Assembly: GCF_016879755.1 (NCBI RefSeq)
Contig: NZ_WOFU01000001.1
Location: 1,054,001-1,118,000, forward strand
Direction: 5' to 3'
DNA: 64,000 nucleotides
From: Bacillus sp. B15-48
Lineage (GTDB): Bacteria > Bacillota > Bacilli > Bacillales > Cytobacillaceae
The notes beneath the pieces were generated by a model. The model saw nothing but the letters and a program-made list of their open reading frames with translations, had not been told where the DNA came from and did not search any database. Position 1 is the stretch's first letter. Each line of letters begins with the position of its first letter. The translations under genes and the position numbers were made by a program. Positions 45,151 to 53,840 of this stretch are shown one piece after another.

Positions 45151-45660
45151 TTAAAACGGTCCGATTCGATAGGTTTGCTCAGCTTCATGTCCGGGTTCCG
45201 GGAATAAATGTTCAGGGAAACAATCTGAAACTTCGCAAGGACATTCTAATGTTCTTGCTAAACCTTTAAAGAGGGACTGGGATGCAATGTTTGATGGAGA
45301 TACAGTTGCTTCTAAGAAACGAACCTTTTTACAGGATTCCCGGTTTAACAACTCATTTAAAAGCTTCTTCCCTATTCCTTCACCTCTATATTTATCATTT
45401 ACGGCAACTTGCCAAACAAAAATGGTATCATCCGCTTGAGGTGGACGGAACGCGGACACAAAGCCGATGATTTGATTTTCATCTTCTGCGATTACACATG
45501 TATCGGAAAAATAGTGGCTTAGCATGAGGTATGAGTAGGCTGAATTTAAATCCATTGTCTCTGTGTATTTGATTAGTTCCCACATTTTCGCACCATCTTC
45601 TTTACTCGGTTGGCGAAAGCGATAAGAAGTTTTCCTGTCTGATTCAGTTGTCTTAATCAT
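45151..45660 (-). CDS. ectA: L-2,4-diaminobutyrate acetyltransferase
   Basis: GNAT-fold acetyltransferase making N-gamma-acetyl-diaminobutyrate. The acetyl-CoA site is seen in VAVNDKYRGEGIGKKLLNELL, and family-specific sequence in MDLNSAYSYLMLSHYFSDTC. 169 residues. The AAAGGAGG ribosome site lies unusually far (about 15 nt) from ATG 45660, and no closer in-frame start exists, so translation may be modest. First gene of the osmoprotectant operon. Confidence 0.95.
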   Translation of the reverse strand: MIKTTESDRKTSYRFRQPSKEDGAKMWELIKYTETMDLNSAYSYLMLSHYFSDTCVIAEDENQIIGFVSAFRPPQADDTIFVWQVAVNDKYRGEGIGKKLLNELLNRESCKKVRFLEATVSPSNIASQSLFKGLARTLECPCEVSDCFPEHLFPEPGHEAEQTYRIGPF

Positions 45661-45706
45661 CTAATTTATTTAAATCCTCCTTTAATTCAATGTTTTAACA
45701 TAATTA

Positions 45707-45735
45707 ATCATAACGCTAAAAAAAAATAGCGTCAA
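45707..45735 (-). promoter_or_regulatory. Promoter of ectABC with palindromic spacer
   Basis: Minus strand: TTGACG (45735-45730), 17-base spacer, TATGAT (45712-45707). The spacer contains a T-run flanked by CTA and TAGCGT, giving an inverted repeat ACGCTA/TAGCGT that overlaps both hexamers. Good sigma-A form; the T-tract and palindrome could make it sensitive to DNA bending or a repressor. Confidence 0.65.
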
Positions 45736-45874
45736 AGCGCGTATTTAATGGTTAACTGAAATAATCACGGCTCAACTAAGGTCAGTGGCGCTCAGCTTGT
45801 TTTTCTTCCGAAATCCCACCGATTGCTCCCGAATCCTCCAAATCGACAAAAATCTACCAAATGTTTTACTTATA

Positions 45875-45906
45875 AAAAACACCGAGTACAAGCGCAAATA
45901 CTCGGT
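45875..45906 (-). terminator. Terminator of the BCCT gene
   Basis: ACCGAGTA (45881-45888) pairs with TACTCGGT (45899-45906), with a minus-strand T-run. Confidence 0.85.
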
Positions 45907-45914
45907 AGAAAAAC

Positions 45915-47477
45915 TTATTTTTCCTTTTTCTGTTTTTGATTTTTCGCTGCCTCTTCAAGGCGACGAAATCGCCTTAAATCTGCTTTTCGAATGGGCAATG
46001 GCTCCTTCGTTAGCAGTTTAGCAATCGCAAACATTAGCAGCAAAAGGATAATCGTAAAAGGTAAAGCAGCAATTAATGAGGCCGTCTGCAACGCCTCAAG
46101 TCCGCCAGCATATAATAACACAGCTGCAATCGCTGACATTAGCACTCCCCAGATTATTTTTGCATATTGTGGTGGATTTAAACTTCCGAACATCGTCATA
46201 CTTGCTAAAATAAACGTCGCAGAATCAGCTGAAGTCACTAAAAACGTAAAAATCAACAAAATGGATAATACCGATAGAATCGTTTGGAGTGGTAAATGGG
46301 CATATGTTTCAAACAGCGCCGTCGTTAAATCGGCATTCACGGCTTCAGCGATGTTCGTTCCATTGTTTAAATCATTCCATAATCCTGTCCCACCGAAGGC
46401 TGCTATCCAAATACAAGCAATGAGGGGCGGCACGATCATTACACCCGCAATGAATTCACGAATCGTTCTCCCTCGCGACACTCTGGCGACAAATCCGCCA
46501 ACGAACGGAGACCAAGCGATTGCCCATGCCCAATAGAAGATTGTCCAGTCACGCACCCATGTTCCGCCCCGGTAAGGCTGCATTCTTAAACTATATTGGA
46601 TGAAATGTGTTAAATAGTCCCCTAAGCCTAATGTAAAGGACTCTAAAATGAACACAGTTGGTCCCGTAATGAAAACAAATAGAAGGAGTACAATCGCAAG
46701 AGCTAGATTTAAATTACTTAAAAACTTAATTCCCTTTTCAAGTCCAGTTGAGGAGCTGATCATATAAGCAATAAAAATCACAAGAATAATCAGCATTTGG
46801 ATGCCAACAGAATGATTGATGCCAAATACAAAATTTAACCCACCATTCATTTGCAAAACACCAAGTCCGATTGAAGTAGCAATCCCCATTATGGTCGCAA
46901 TGACGGCGAGTGAATCAATCGTCTTCTTCACAACAGGTTTTCCGCCCACAATCGGTTCCAAAGCGGTTGAGATGAGACCATCCTTTTGTTTACGAAACTG
47001 CAAAAATGCGATGACGAGACCGACAATCGCAAAAACGGACCATTGGCTAATTCCCCAGTGAAAAAAAGAATAGCCCATCGCAAGCCTGGCAGCCTCGACC
47101 GTTTGCCCTTCCGTGTGTGAAAATGGCGGCATGAAGAAGTGACTCATTGGTTCTGCCACCCCCCAGAAAACTAAACCAGCACCAAAACCAGCAGAGAAGA
47201 GCATGCCGATCCAAGTAAAAAAACGAAACTGTGGGCGCTCATTTTCTCCACCTAATCGAATCGCACCATATTTACTAATTGCGAGCACGACGAGAAAAAC
47301 AATGAGAACAAACACAGATAATAGATAAAACCAGCCAAAATTAACGGTCGTAAAATTAAACAGCCGCCCTGCCACAAATGCAAACCCTTCCGGTATAAAA
47401 GCTCCTAATAGAACTAAAATGCCAATAATGATGGCTGACACTAAAAAGACAGCATTTTTCCAGTGATTATTTTCCAT
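45915..47477 (-). CDS. BCCT family osmoprotectant transporter
   Basis: Twelve-helix betaine/carnitine/choline transporter class. The aromatic substrate box is seen in DWTIFYWAWAIAWSPFVGGFVARVSRGRT, and the glycine-rich first-helix region in GMLFSAGFGAGLVFWGVAEP. A basic C-terminal tail (RRFRRLEEAAKNQKQKKEK) may sense osmolarity, as in BetP. The neighbouring ectABC suggests ectoine or betaine uptake. ATG 47477 follows GGGGGG by 6 nt; an upstream in-frame start overlaps that site. 520 residues. Confidence 0.9.
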   Translation of the reverse strand: MENNHWKNAVFLVSAIIIGILVLLGAFIPEGFAFVAGRLFNFTTVNFGWFYLLSVFVLIVFLVVLAISKYGAIRLGGENERPQFRFFTWIGMLFSAGFGAGLVFWGVAEPMSHFFMPPFSHTEGQTVEAARLAMGYSFFHWGISQWSVFAIVGLVIAFLQFRKQKDGLISTALEPIVGGKPVVKKTIDSLAVIATIMGIATSIGLGVLQMNGGLNFVFGINHSVGIQMLIILVIFIAYMISSSTGLEKGIKFLSNLNLALAIVLLLFVFITGPTVFILESFTLGLGDYLTHFIQYSLRMQPYRGGTWVRDWTIFYWAWAIAWSPFVGGFVARVSRGRTIREFIAGVMIVPPLIACIWIAAFGGTGLWNDLNNGTNIAEAVNADLTTALFETYAHLPLQTILSVLSILLIFTFLVTSADSATFILASMTMFGSLNPPQYAKIIWGVLMSAIAAVLLYAGGLEALQTASLIAALPFTIILLLLMFAIAKLLTKEPLPIRKADLRRFRRLEEAAKNQKQKKEK

Positions 47478-47609
47478 GTCAGTCCCCCCAATCATCTCAG
47501 CTTATTATGAACATGATGAGAACATATTATGAGAAACACACATGATTTACATTCACACCAATGCGTCCATTATGCAATGTCCATTCGGAGGGAAAAGCGT
47601 GGCGAGTTT

Positions 47610-47900
47610 TTTAATCAAAGTACTCGTAATAAAGTGAAAGGTTTTTATTTATAAATGGACATTTATGGGAAACCCCCTTCTTAACGAGCTGATTTTTGAG
47701 GGATAATGCTGGTAACGAGTTTTTTAATCCGAGTACTCGTATTAAAACTAGGCCGAATTTGCGCTTATTCCCAGCCCTTCAGACAGATTTACAAGTCAAA
47801 GGAGCGAATCTGTCCGAAAGCAGCCATCCTTTTTGCAAGCCACTCGTATTAAAACTAGGCCGAATTTGCGCTTAATCCAAGTACTCGTATTAAAACCCTC
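47610..47900. repeat. Mixed repeat field: AGTACT-core elements and one 52-bp-family hairpin
   Basis: This 530-base gene-free gap holds AGTACT-core elements near 47610, 47720 and 47872 (form TTTTTTAATCCGAGTACTCG), inverted relative to the 19-kb field. A 33-base direct repeat beginning ACTCGTATTAAAACTAGG occurs at 47735-47767 and 47842-47874. Between them, at about 47777-47818, is TTCAGACAGA...TCTGTCCGAA, a single diverged copy of the hairpin that makes up the 52-bp array at 12 kb. No coding frame is credible. Confidence 0.85.
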
Positions 47901-47972
47901 GTTCAAAACCCATTTATGAACGTTCCGGGTAAAACCAAACTACTTTTCATCCATCGAGTACGATTACAAGCC

Positions 47973-47999
47973 AAAAAAGACCGCGACATCGCGGTCTTT
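47973..47999 (-). terminator. Terminator of the uxu-side operon
   Basis: AAAGACCGCG (47976-47985) pairs with CGCGGTCTTT (47990-47999), with a minus-strand T-run. Lies just after the PMI-like gene. Confidence 0.88.
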
Positions 48000-48010
48000 C
48001 CTCGTTCCTT

Positions 48011-49111
48011 CTAAATTTCAGGCCCAAATAATCTGAGCACTTTTAACTTGTCTTCGCCGTTGTTTTTCAGCATAAACCGCGACACGGCCGCTGGAATAAA
48101 AAATTGTTCACCTGTTTTTACGTCCTGCTGTTCGCCCTCCGTCGTCATCGTCCCAGTTCCTGAAAGAATAAATAACCCAGAGAATACTCCATCTCCAATT
48201 ATTTCTTGTTCATGCTGAATTTCCATCATACTCATACTAAAATAAGGAGTATGTTGATACCCAATTATTTCAACTTCTGAAACTCCAATACTAAAAGGTT
48301 CAATTTTCCAAGTTGCTAACGTCTCTTCTCTCGTATACGTCTCATAGCTAAAGCAATCAAACATCTTTTCAAACCCGAGCCCTTGGTGACACATAAAATC
48401 ATCAATTTTCAACCCAGAAGGGGATGTTTTCTCAATGCGAATCGTCAAATCCGTCGGTTCTTGAATTTCAACTAAAAAGCAGCCAGAACCAATTGCATGA
48501 GGCACTCCCCCTTCAATTAAAAACGTATCGCCAGGCTTGACCGAATATTTATGCAAACAATTAAGCATTCCGGCAATGTCTTGAACTTCAAATAGATGTT
48601 CCCATTGCTCTCTCGTGAAACCTGGTTTAAAGCCTAAATAAACGTAAGGAGGCTCACCGTCAATTTCCCTGCCACCTAATATATGCCACGCCTCTGTTTT
48701 GCCATAATTCGAGTTAAATAATTGCTGTGCCGTCGCACGGTCAGGATGAACTTGCACCGTTAAACGTTCAGACGAATCGATTAGCTTAACTAAAACACCT
48801 GTCTCTTCGCCAAACTTGTCAACATGTTTTTCTCCTAAAAATGTTTTCGGGTTCCCTTCAACGAGATCCTTTAATGCAATGTCAAGGTTAGGAGCAGCTA
48901 CTTTGCTTAATCCTTCATCTTTAATATGTTCACGACCACTATTTCTTGCCGAAACAATCGACATAATCCATTCTTCCGGAAAATGACTATCTTTTGCAGA
49001 AGAATCGCCATACAACTCCTCTAATAATTTCCCGCCAGTATACGTCCGCCATGCCCGAGTCGATGATAGTTTTATTGGCTTTGTTCCATTAAAATCTGTT
49101 GTACTTTCCAA
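48011..49111 (-). CDS. Class I mannose-6-phosphate isomerase-like cupin
   Basis: Type I PMI fold with the zinc-ligand motifs LTVQVHPDRATAQ, GKTEAWHILGG and EGGVPHAIGSGCFLVEIQEPTDLTIR. A second cupin half lies at the C-terminus (GLFILSGTGTMTTEGEQQDVKTGEQFFIPA). 366 residues, longer than B. subtilis ManA. It follows uxuB after 31 bases, so it belongs to the sugar-acid operon, where its substrate may not be mannose-6-P. A ribosome site AGGAGGAATCG precedes ATG 49111. Confidence 0.8.
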   Translation of the reverse strand: MESTTDFNGTKPIKLSSTRAWRTYTGGKLLEELYGDSSAKDSHFPEEWIMSIVSARNSGREHIKDEGLSKVAAPNLDIALKDLVEGNPKTFLGEKHVDKFGEETGVLVKLIDSSERLTVQVHPDRATAQQLFNSNYGKTEAWHILGGREIDGEPPYVYLGFKPGFTREQWEHLFEVQDIAGMLNCLHKYSVKPGDTFLIEGGVPHAIGSGCFLVEIQEPTDLTIRIEKTSPSGLKIDDFMCHQGLGFEKMFDCFSYETYTREETLATWKIEPFSIGVSEVEIIGYQHTPYFSMSMMEIQHEQEIIGDGVFSGLFILSGTGTMTTEGEQQDVKTGEQFFIPAAVSRFMLKNNGEDKLKVLRLFGPEI

Positions 49112-49142
49112 TGATCGATTCCTCCTAAAATATTATCTTTGA

Positions 49143-49979
49143 TTACACTCCTGAATAAGCCATAAAACCACCGTCAACAGGGACGGTAACGCCGGTAACA
49201 AAGCCTGAATATTCTTCGTCAACTAACCATAATAAAGCCCCTAATAAATCCTTTGCATCACCAAAGCGTTTCATCGGTGTAGCGGCAAGGATTTTTTGTG
49301 AACGAGAAGTCAAACCGCCATCTTTATTTAAAAGAAGATCACGATTTTGCGTTGTTAGGAAAAAGCCTGGTGCAATCGCATTGACGCGTAATCCCGTTTC
49401 CGCAAAATGAACAGACATCCACATCGTGAAATTATTAATCGCTGCTTTCGCTGCACTATAAGCCGGTACCTTTGTCATCGGTGAATAAGAGCTCATCGAT
49501 GAAATATTAATGATGACTGGATGTTCCTGTTTTAAAAGTTCATCACCAAAGACTTGACTCGTTAAAAACGTCCCAGTAAAGTTTGTCGCAAATACTTGTG
49601 AAAAACCTGTTTCATCCATATCAAAAAATGATTTTTCAGAAGGGCCCTCATTATACGTTTCAACAGCAGTAATCGCATCTGGGTGATTTCCGCCAGCGCC
49701 ATTAATTAAAATATCGATATGACCAAACGCTTCTAACACGGTTTCTTTTGCTTTTTCGAGGGAGCTGCGATCAAGTACGTCGGCCGCAACAGCAATCGCC
49801 TTGCCACCGGCACCATTAATTTCTTCCGCGATCGATACGCCTTTTTCCGCAGTACGGTTTAAAATGGCGACACTCACTCCTTGTCGGCCTAGCTCTCGTG
49901 CCATTTCCGAACAAAGCACACCGCTCCCACCAGTAATCACCGCTGTTTTTCCTTTTAAGTTATCATGGATTGGAAACAT
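49143..49979 (-). CDS. uxuB: D-mannonate oxidoreductase (SDR-type fructuronate reductase)
   Basis: Short-chain dehydrogenase with cofactor motif TGGSGVLCSEMARELG, NGAGG, and catalytic Ser...Tyr-x3-Lys in ISSMSSYSPMTKVPAYSAAKAAI. 278 residues. It corresponds to the SDR-type D-mannonate oxidoreductase of bacilli (YjmF class), interconverting fructuronate and mannonate, not to the long-chain UxuB of E. coli. Directly adjacent to uxuA (zero-base gap), which strongly supports this role. Confidence 0.87.
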   Translation of the reverse strand: MFPIHDNLKGKTAVITGGSGVLCSEMARELGRQGVSVAILNRTAEKGVSIAEEINGAGGKAIAVAADVLDRSSLEKAKETVLEAFGHIDILINGAGGNHPDAITAVETYNEGPSEKSFFDMDETGFSQVFATNFTGTFLTSQVFGDELLKQEHPVIINISSMSSYSPMTKVPAYSAAKAAINNFTMWMSVHFAETGLRVNAIAPGFFLTTQNRDLLLNKDGGLTSRSQKILAATPMKRFGDAKDLLGALLWLVDEEYSGFVTGVTVPVDGGFMAYSGV

Positions 49980-51050
49980 TTATTTTCCTCCTTTTAATGA
50001 TTGATAAGCGTCCCATAAACCTAGTAAATGCATAATTCCAAGTGCGCGGTCATATAAACCGTATCCAGGGCGGCACTTTTCACCCCAAATATGGCGCCCA
50101 TGATCCGGACGAAGATAGCCTTGATATTCATTTCCCGATAATACTTTCATTACACCGCTAATATTAAGCGAACCATCTTCCGTTAAATGGGATGTTTCAA
50201 TAAAGTCACCATTTTCAAAGATTCTTATATTGCGCACATGAGCAAATGGCGACGATTTCGCAAATTCTTCCGCAAGTGCCACTACATCGTTATTACGATT
50301 CGAACCCAGCGACCCTGTGCAGAATGTAATCCCATTTGAAGGAGAATCTGAAATCGATAATAATTTTTTCAGGCTACTTCTCCCTGTCATAATCCGTGGC
50401 AAACCAAAAATCGACCATGGCGGGTCATCCGGATGAATCGCCATTTTAATTCCAGATTGTTCAGCAACCGGCAAAATCGCCTTTAAAAAATAAGCGAGAT
50501 TTTCCCATAACTGTTCTTCCGTCATTCCTTCATAAGCTTGAAACAACTCTTTTATCTTTGCAATTTTTTCCGGTTCCCATCCAGGCAATGTCATCTCTTT
50601 GTAGGATGAGAAGATTTCGATTAATTCTTGTGGATCCCGCCCCTCAACAATATCCTTTTCATAAAATAAAGCGGTTGACCCATCTGGCAACTCTTTAAAC
50701 AAATCGGATCTTGTCCAATCAAAAATAGGCATAAAGTTGTAGCATATCACTTTCACTCCATACTTCCCTAAATGACGAATTGTTTGTTTGTAATTTTCAA
50801 TATAAAGATCACGGTCTTCGTTTCCTAGCTTAATCGCCTCGTGAATATTTACACTTTCGACGACTTCAGCATGAAAACCGAAAGATTGAATATAATCAAC
50901 CTCTGCCTTAATCTCTGCTTCTGTCCATCGCTCACCTACAGGTTTATCATGTAACGCCCAAACAATCCCTTTTACCCCAGGGATTTGTTTCACATGTTCT
51001 AGCTTGACGGTATCATTGCCGCGTCCATACCAACGGAATGTCATATTCAT
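49980..51050 (-). CDS. uxuA: D-mannonate dehydratase
   Basis: TIM-barrel metal enzyme dehydrating D-mannonate to 2-keto-3-deoxygluconate. Characteristic sequences are MTFRWYGRGNDTV at the start, MAIHPDDPPWSIFGLPRI, FCTGSLGSN and LRPDHGRHIWGE near the end. 356 residues. ATG 51050 lies 7 nt after GGAGG; an in-frame ATG at 51071 precedes that site and is rejected. Part of gntR-uxuA-uxuB-PMI. No 2-keto-3-deoxygluconate kinase or aldolase is in the window. Confidence 0.94.
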   Translation of the reverse strand: MNMTFRWYGRGNDTVKLEHVKQIPGVKGIVWALHDKPVGERWTEAEIKAEVDYIQSFGFHAEVVESVNIHEAIKLGNEDRDLYIENYKQTIRHLGKYGVKVICYNFMPIFDWTRSDLFKELPDGSTALFYEKDIVEGRDPQELIEIFSSYKEMTLPGWEPEKIAKIKELFQAYEGMTEEQLWENLAYFLKAILPVAEQSGIKMAIHPDDPPWSIFGLPRIMTGRSSLKKLLSISDSPSNGITFCTGSLGSNRNNDVVALAEEFAKSSPFAHVRNIRIFENGDFIETSHLTEDGSLNISGVMKVLSGNEYQGYLRPDHGRHIWGEKCRPGYGLYDRALGIMHLLGLWDAYQSLKGGK

Positions 51051-51129
51051 AATGTTTCCTCCGTACTTCACGTATCCTTTAAAAGCAGAATAAACGCATA
51101 TATTTTAAGTACTCGATGTTCAAACAAAC

Positions 51130-51819
51130 CTATTTTTTAAAATAATCCGGATGTTCAAACTTGAACTCATCCAGATGATAGATGCCTTTCGTTAAATGTT
51201 CTTTCATTCGTTTTTCTACTTGGTCGACATCTTTTTCTCGTAAAGCAACAAATAAATTCTCATGCTCAATGGCAATCATTTCCCAACTTGCAGGTTCAGT
51301 CGTCAAAAGCCTCATCATTCTTACCCGTTTATATTGTCCGCTTAAGTGATCAATGACCTCCCAAGTCCGTTGCATGTTGAGGCTACGGAAAATAATTGCA
51401 TGAAATTCATCATCATAAGTTAAAAAATCCCAATGATTTCCTTCACTAATCGCTAATCTTTGTAAATGGAGATTTTGTTCAAGCGCCAAAATCGACCTGG
51501 TATCCATCTTTTCGGCCGCCAATTTGCCGATCGCTAATTCTAATATTTCCCTCATTAATCTTGATTCCTCAACAATATCTGGATCGATCAACGACACATA
51601 TGTGCCAACTTGAGGAACAATTTCAACAAGATTGTCTTTGACCAATTGAATCATCGCTTCTCTTACTGGTGTTCGACTTACATTTAAAATTGTTCCTATC
51701 TCTTTTTCTGATAACCCACTGCCAGGAGGAAGAGTCAAATCAATAATATTTTTAAATAAATAAGCGTAAACATACTCCCTTCTCGTCTGACTACCTTTTC
51801 CCTCTACTATATTTCTCAT
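51130..51819 (-). CDS. GntR family (FCD/FadR subfamily) regulator
   Basis: N-terminal winged HTH with SGLSEKEIGTILNVSRTPVREAMIQLVKDNLVEI, then an all-helical FCD ligand domain containing the metal-site type residues D-x3-H (DDEFHAII) and H...H further on. 229 residues. ATG 51819 follows GTGAGGG and is preferred to an in-frame upstream start at 51915. It lies between the TRAP genes and uxuA, so the effector is probably a hexuronate-pathway intermediate; I did not find a clear operator. Confidence 0.85.
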   Translation of the reverse strand: MRNIVEGKGSQTRREYVYAYLFKNIIDLTLPPGSGLSEKEIGTILNVSRTPVREAMIQLVKDNLVEIVPQVGTYVSLIDPDIVEESRLMREILELAIGKLAAEKMDTRSILALEQNLHLQRLAISEGNHWDFLTYDDEFHAIIFRSLNMQRTWEVIDHLSGQYKRVRMMRLLTTEPASWEMIAIEHENLFVALREKDVDQVEKRMKEHLTKGIYHLDEFKFEHPDYFKK

Positions 51820-51954
51820 GTTTACCCTCACTTTGATTTGCCACAAGACTTTAACTGCATGTATGGGAAGATGTATGTGCTTTTTCTCCCTGTTAGGTTC
51901 CCATTTGTTCAACAATGAGTAAAATCTAGCTCAGCAATCATTTATTTTTCACTA

Positions 51955-51985
51955 AATAAAGCTCACTTTTTAGGTGAGCTTTATT
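51955..51985 (-). terminator. Hairpin between dctM and the GntR gene
   Basis: AATAAAGCTCAC (51955-51966) pairs with GTGAGCTTTATT (51974-51985). The 12-bp stem has only a moderate T tract on either side; a terminator or stabilising hairpin. Confidence 0.65.
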
Positions 51986-52059
51986 CGAACAATGATTGAC
52001 TTTTATGAAGAAAGCAATCACCTAAAAACGACTTTCCTCTAAATTTAGTAAATAGATTA

Positions 52060-53340
52060 TTAGCCAAATATCATATTAGGAACAAATAATACGAGTTGTG
52101 GGAAAGCAACCAAGATAACTACAACCATTATGACAGCAAGATAAAATGGTACGGCTTGCTTCATCGTCTCTTGCGGTGATGTTCCCATTATTTGTGAAAC
52201 GGTATATAGTGAAACACCCATTGGCGGTGTCATGATTCCGAAAGTTGTCACTGTCATCATTACGATCCCGAAGTGAACTGGATCGATTCCTGCAGCTGTA
52301 ATAATAGGAACGAAAATTGGTGTTAATAATAATGCGACTACAGTCGTCTCAACAAACATACCAGCCATCATTAATACAAGGATAATGATTGCGAATAAGA
52401 CATATGGATTCTCAGTAATGCCTGTTACTAGAGTAGAAAGATTACGCGCAACTCCATCGTATACAATCCCATAACCAAATAGTCCTGATACGGAAACAAT
52501 CAACATAATTGCGCCAATATCTTTGGCACTTTCTGTCACTGTATCCCAAAACTTCTTCCAACTTAAATCTTTAAAAACAACCGCGCCGATGAAAATCGCA
52601 TACATAACTGCGAAGGCACCAGACTCAGATGGAGTAAAGATTCCGAAACGAATTCCGACAATCAAGATAACTGGGAACATCAATGCCCAAATTCCATCTT
52701 TAAACGCGATTAACACTTCTTTTAAGCTAGGGAAATGATCTCTAGCAGGTAAATAATTATTTCTTCTACTAGTATATGAAACGGTTGACATCATAACAAT
52801 CATCATCAAAAGTCCTGGAACAAGTCCGGCTGCAAATAAACGACCGATTGAAACTTCACCAACAGATCCGTAAATGATTAACCCCATACTTGGTGGAACT
52901 GTCGCGGTAATTAATGAAGAAATCCCGTTTACTGCTGCACCGTATCCACGATTATATCCTTTGGCTACCATTTGCGGTCCTAAAATCCTCGATTGCATCG
53001 CCGCATCCGCTACGGCAGAACCAGAAACTCCACCCATCATTGTACTTAAAACAACACTGACCTGAGCGATGCTTCCATACATATGACCTGTAAGCGTATC
53101 AGCTAATTTAATTAGCCTTTTCGTAATTCCCGTACTATTCATTAGATGCCCTGCAAAAATAAACAGTGGAATAGCAAGCATCGTAAATGATTGCGACGTC
53201 GTTAAAATTCTTTGTACGGCAATTGAAATAGGAATTTCAGGTGATGCTAAGAAATAAACTAAACCTGATACCCCGATTGCAAATGCAACTGGCATTCCAA
53301 AGATTAGAAAGAATAAAAATACAAATAGGACTAGTAACAT
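52060..53340 (-). CDS. dctM: TRAP transporter large membrane subunit DctM
   Basis: Twelve-helix subunit of a tripartite ATP-independent periplasmic-type transporter, energised by an ion gradient. Typical sequence includes FAIGVSGLVYFLASP, the Gly-rich MGGVSGSAVADAAMQS and TATVPPSMGLIIYGSV. 426 residues. It follows dctQ after 9 bases and dctP upstream. In a Gram-positive, the binding protein is a lipoprotein. Context with uxuAB points to a sugar acid as substrate. Confidence 0.92.
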   Translation of the reverse strand: MLLVLFVFLFFLIFGMPVAFAIGVSGLVYFLASPEIPISIAVQRILTTSQSFTMLAIPLFIFAGHLMNSTGITKRLIKLADTLTGHMYGSIAQVSVVLSTMMGGVSGSAVADAAMQSRILGPQMVAKGYNRGYGAAVNGISSLITATVPPSMGLIIYGSVGEVSIGRLFAAGLVPGLLMMIVMMSTVSYTSRRNNYLPARDHFPSLKEVLIAFKDGIWALMFPVILIVGIRFGIFTPSESGAFAVMYAIFIGAVVFKDLSWKKFWDTVTESAKDIGAIMLIVSVSGLFGYGIVYDGVARNLSTLVTGITENPYVLFAIIILVLMMAGMFVETTVVALLLTPIFVPIITAAGIDPVHFGIVMMTVTTFGIMTPPMGVSLYTVSQIMGTSPQETMKQAVPFYLAVIMVVVILVAFPQLVLFVPNMIFG

Positions 53341-53349
53341 AATATCCCC

Positions 53350-53817
53350 CTACCCTTTCTCTTTTATAAAGAGTTGAGTTGTTTTGATGCATGTTGTAAT
53401 TATCATTAGGGTCGCCCCAACTGGAACACTGATTGTTGCCCAAGAATAACTAATTCCCAACGTTTGAAATAGCCGGTTCGTACTTTCAATTGCAAGGGGG
53501 ATTCCGTGCCAAATCAAGAAAACTAGAAATGAAATGATCAATAAGTTCCAGACCACATTAATTGCAAGCTGGACCTTTTCTGAAAACTTACTTATAACCA
53601 TGTCTACCCTAACTAAATCAGTATTTCTAAGTGCCATATCGGCACCTAGAAATATGATCCAGGCAAACAATAGTAAAGATACATCGGTTGCCCAGTTTAA
53701 TGGGTATTTAAATGTTCGAAACACGGCTGAAATAAAGACTAGAAAAGCGATCGCAACTAAAAATATTTTGACTAACGACTCTTCTAATTTACAAAAATAC
53801 CCATAAAGTGTTTTCAT
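53350..53817 (-). CDS. dctQ: TRAP transporter small membrane subunit DctQ
   Basis: Four-helix small subunit (155 residues) with the conserved NWATDVSLLLFAWIIFLGADMALRN pattern. It lies between dctP and dctM with short gaps. It joins the large membrane subunit and gives the complex its stable form. The substrate is inferred from the operon only. Confidence 0.88.
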   Translation of the reverse strand: MKTLYGYFCKLEESLVKIFLVAIAFLVFISAVFRTFKYPLNWATDVSLLLFAWIIFLGADMALRNTDLVRVDMVISKFSEKVQLAINVVWNLLIISFLVFLIWHGIPLAIESTNRLFQTLGISYSWATISVPVGATLMIITTCIKTTQLFIKEKG

Positions 53818-53840
53818 GACTTTCTCCTCTTTATGACGGA

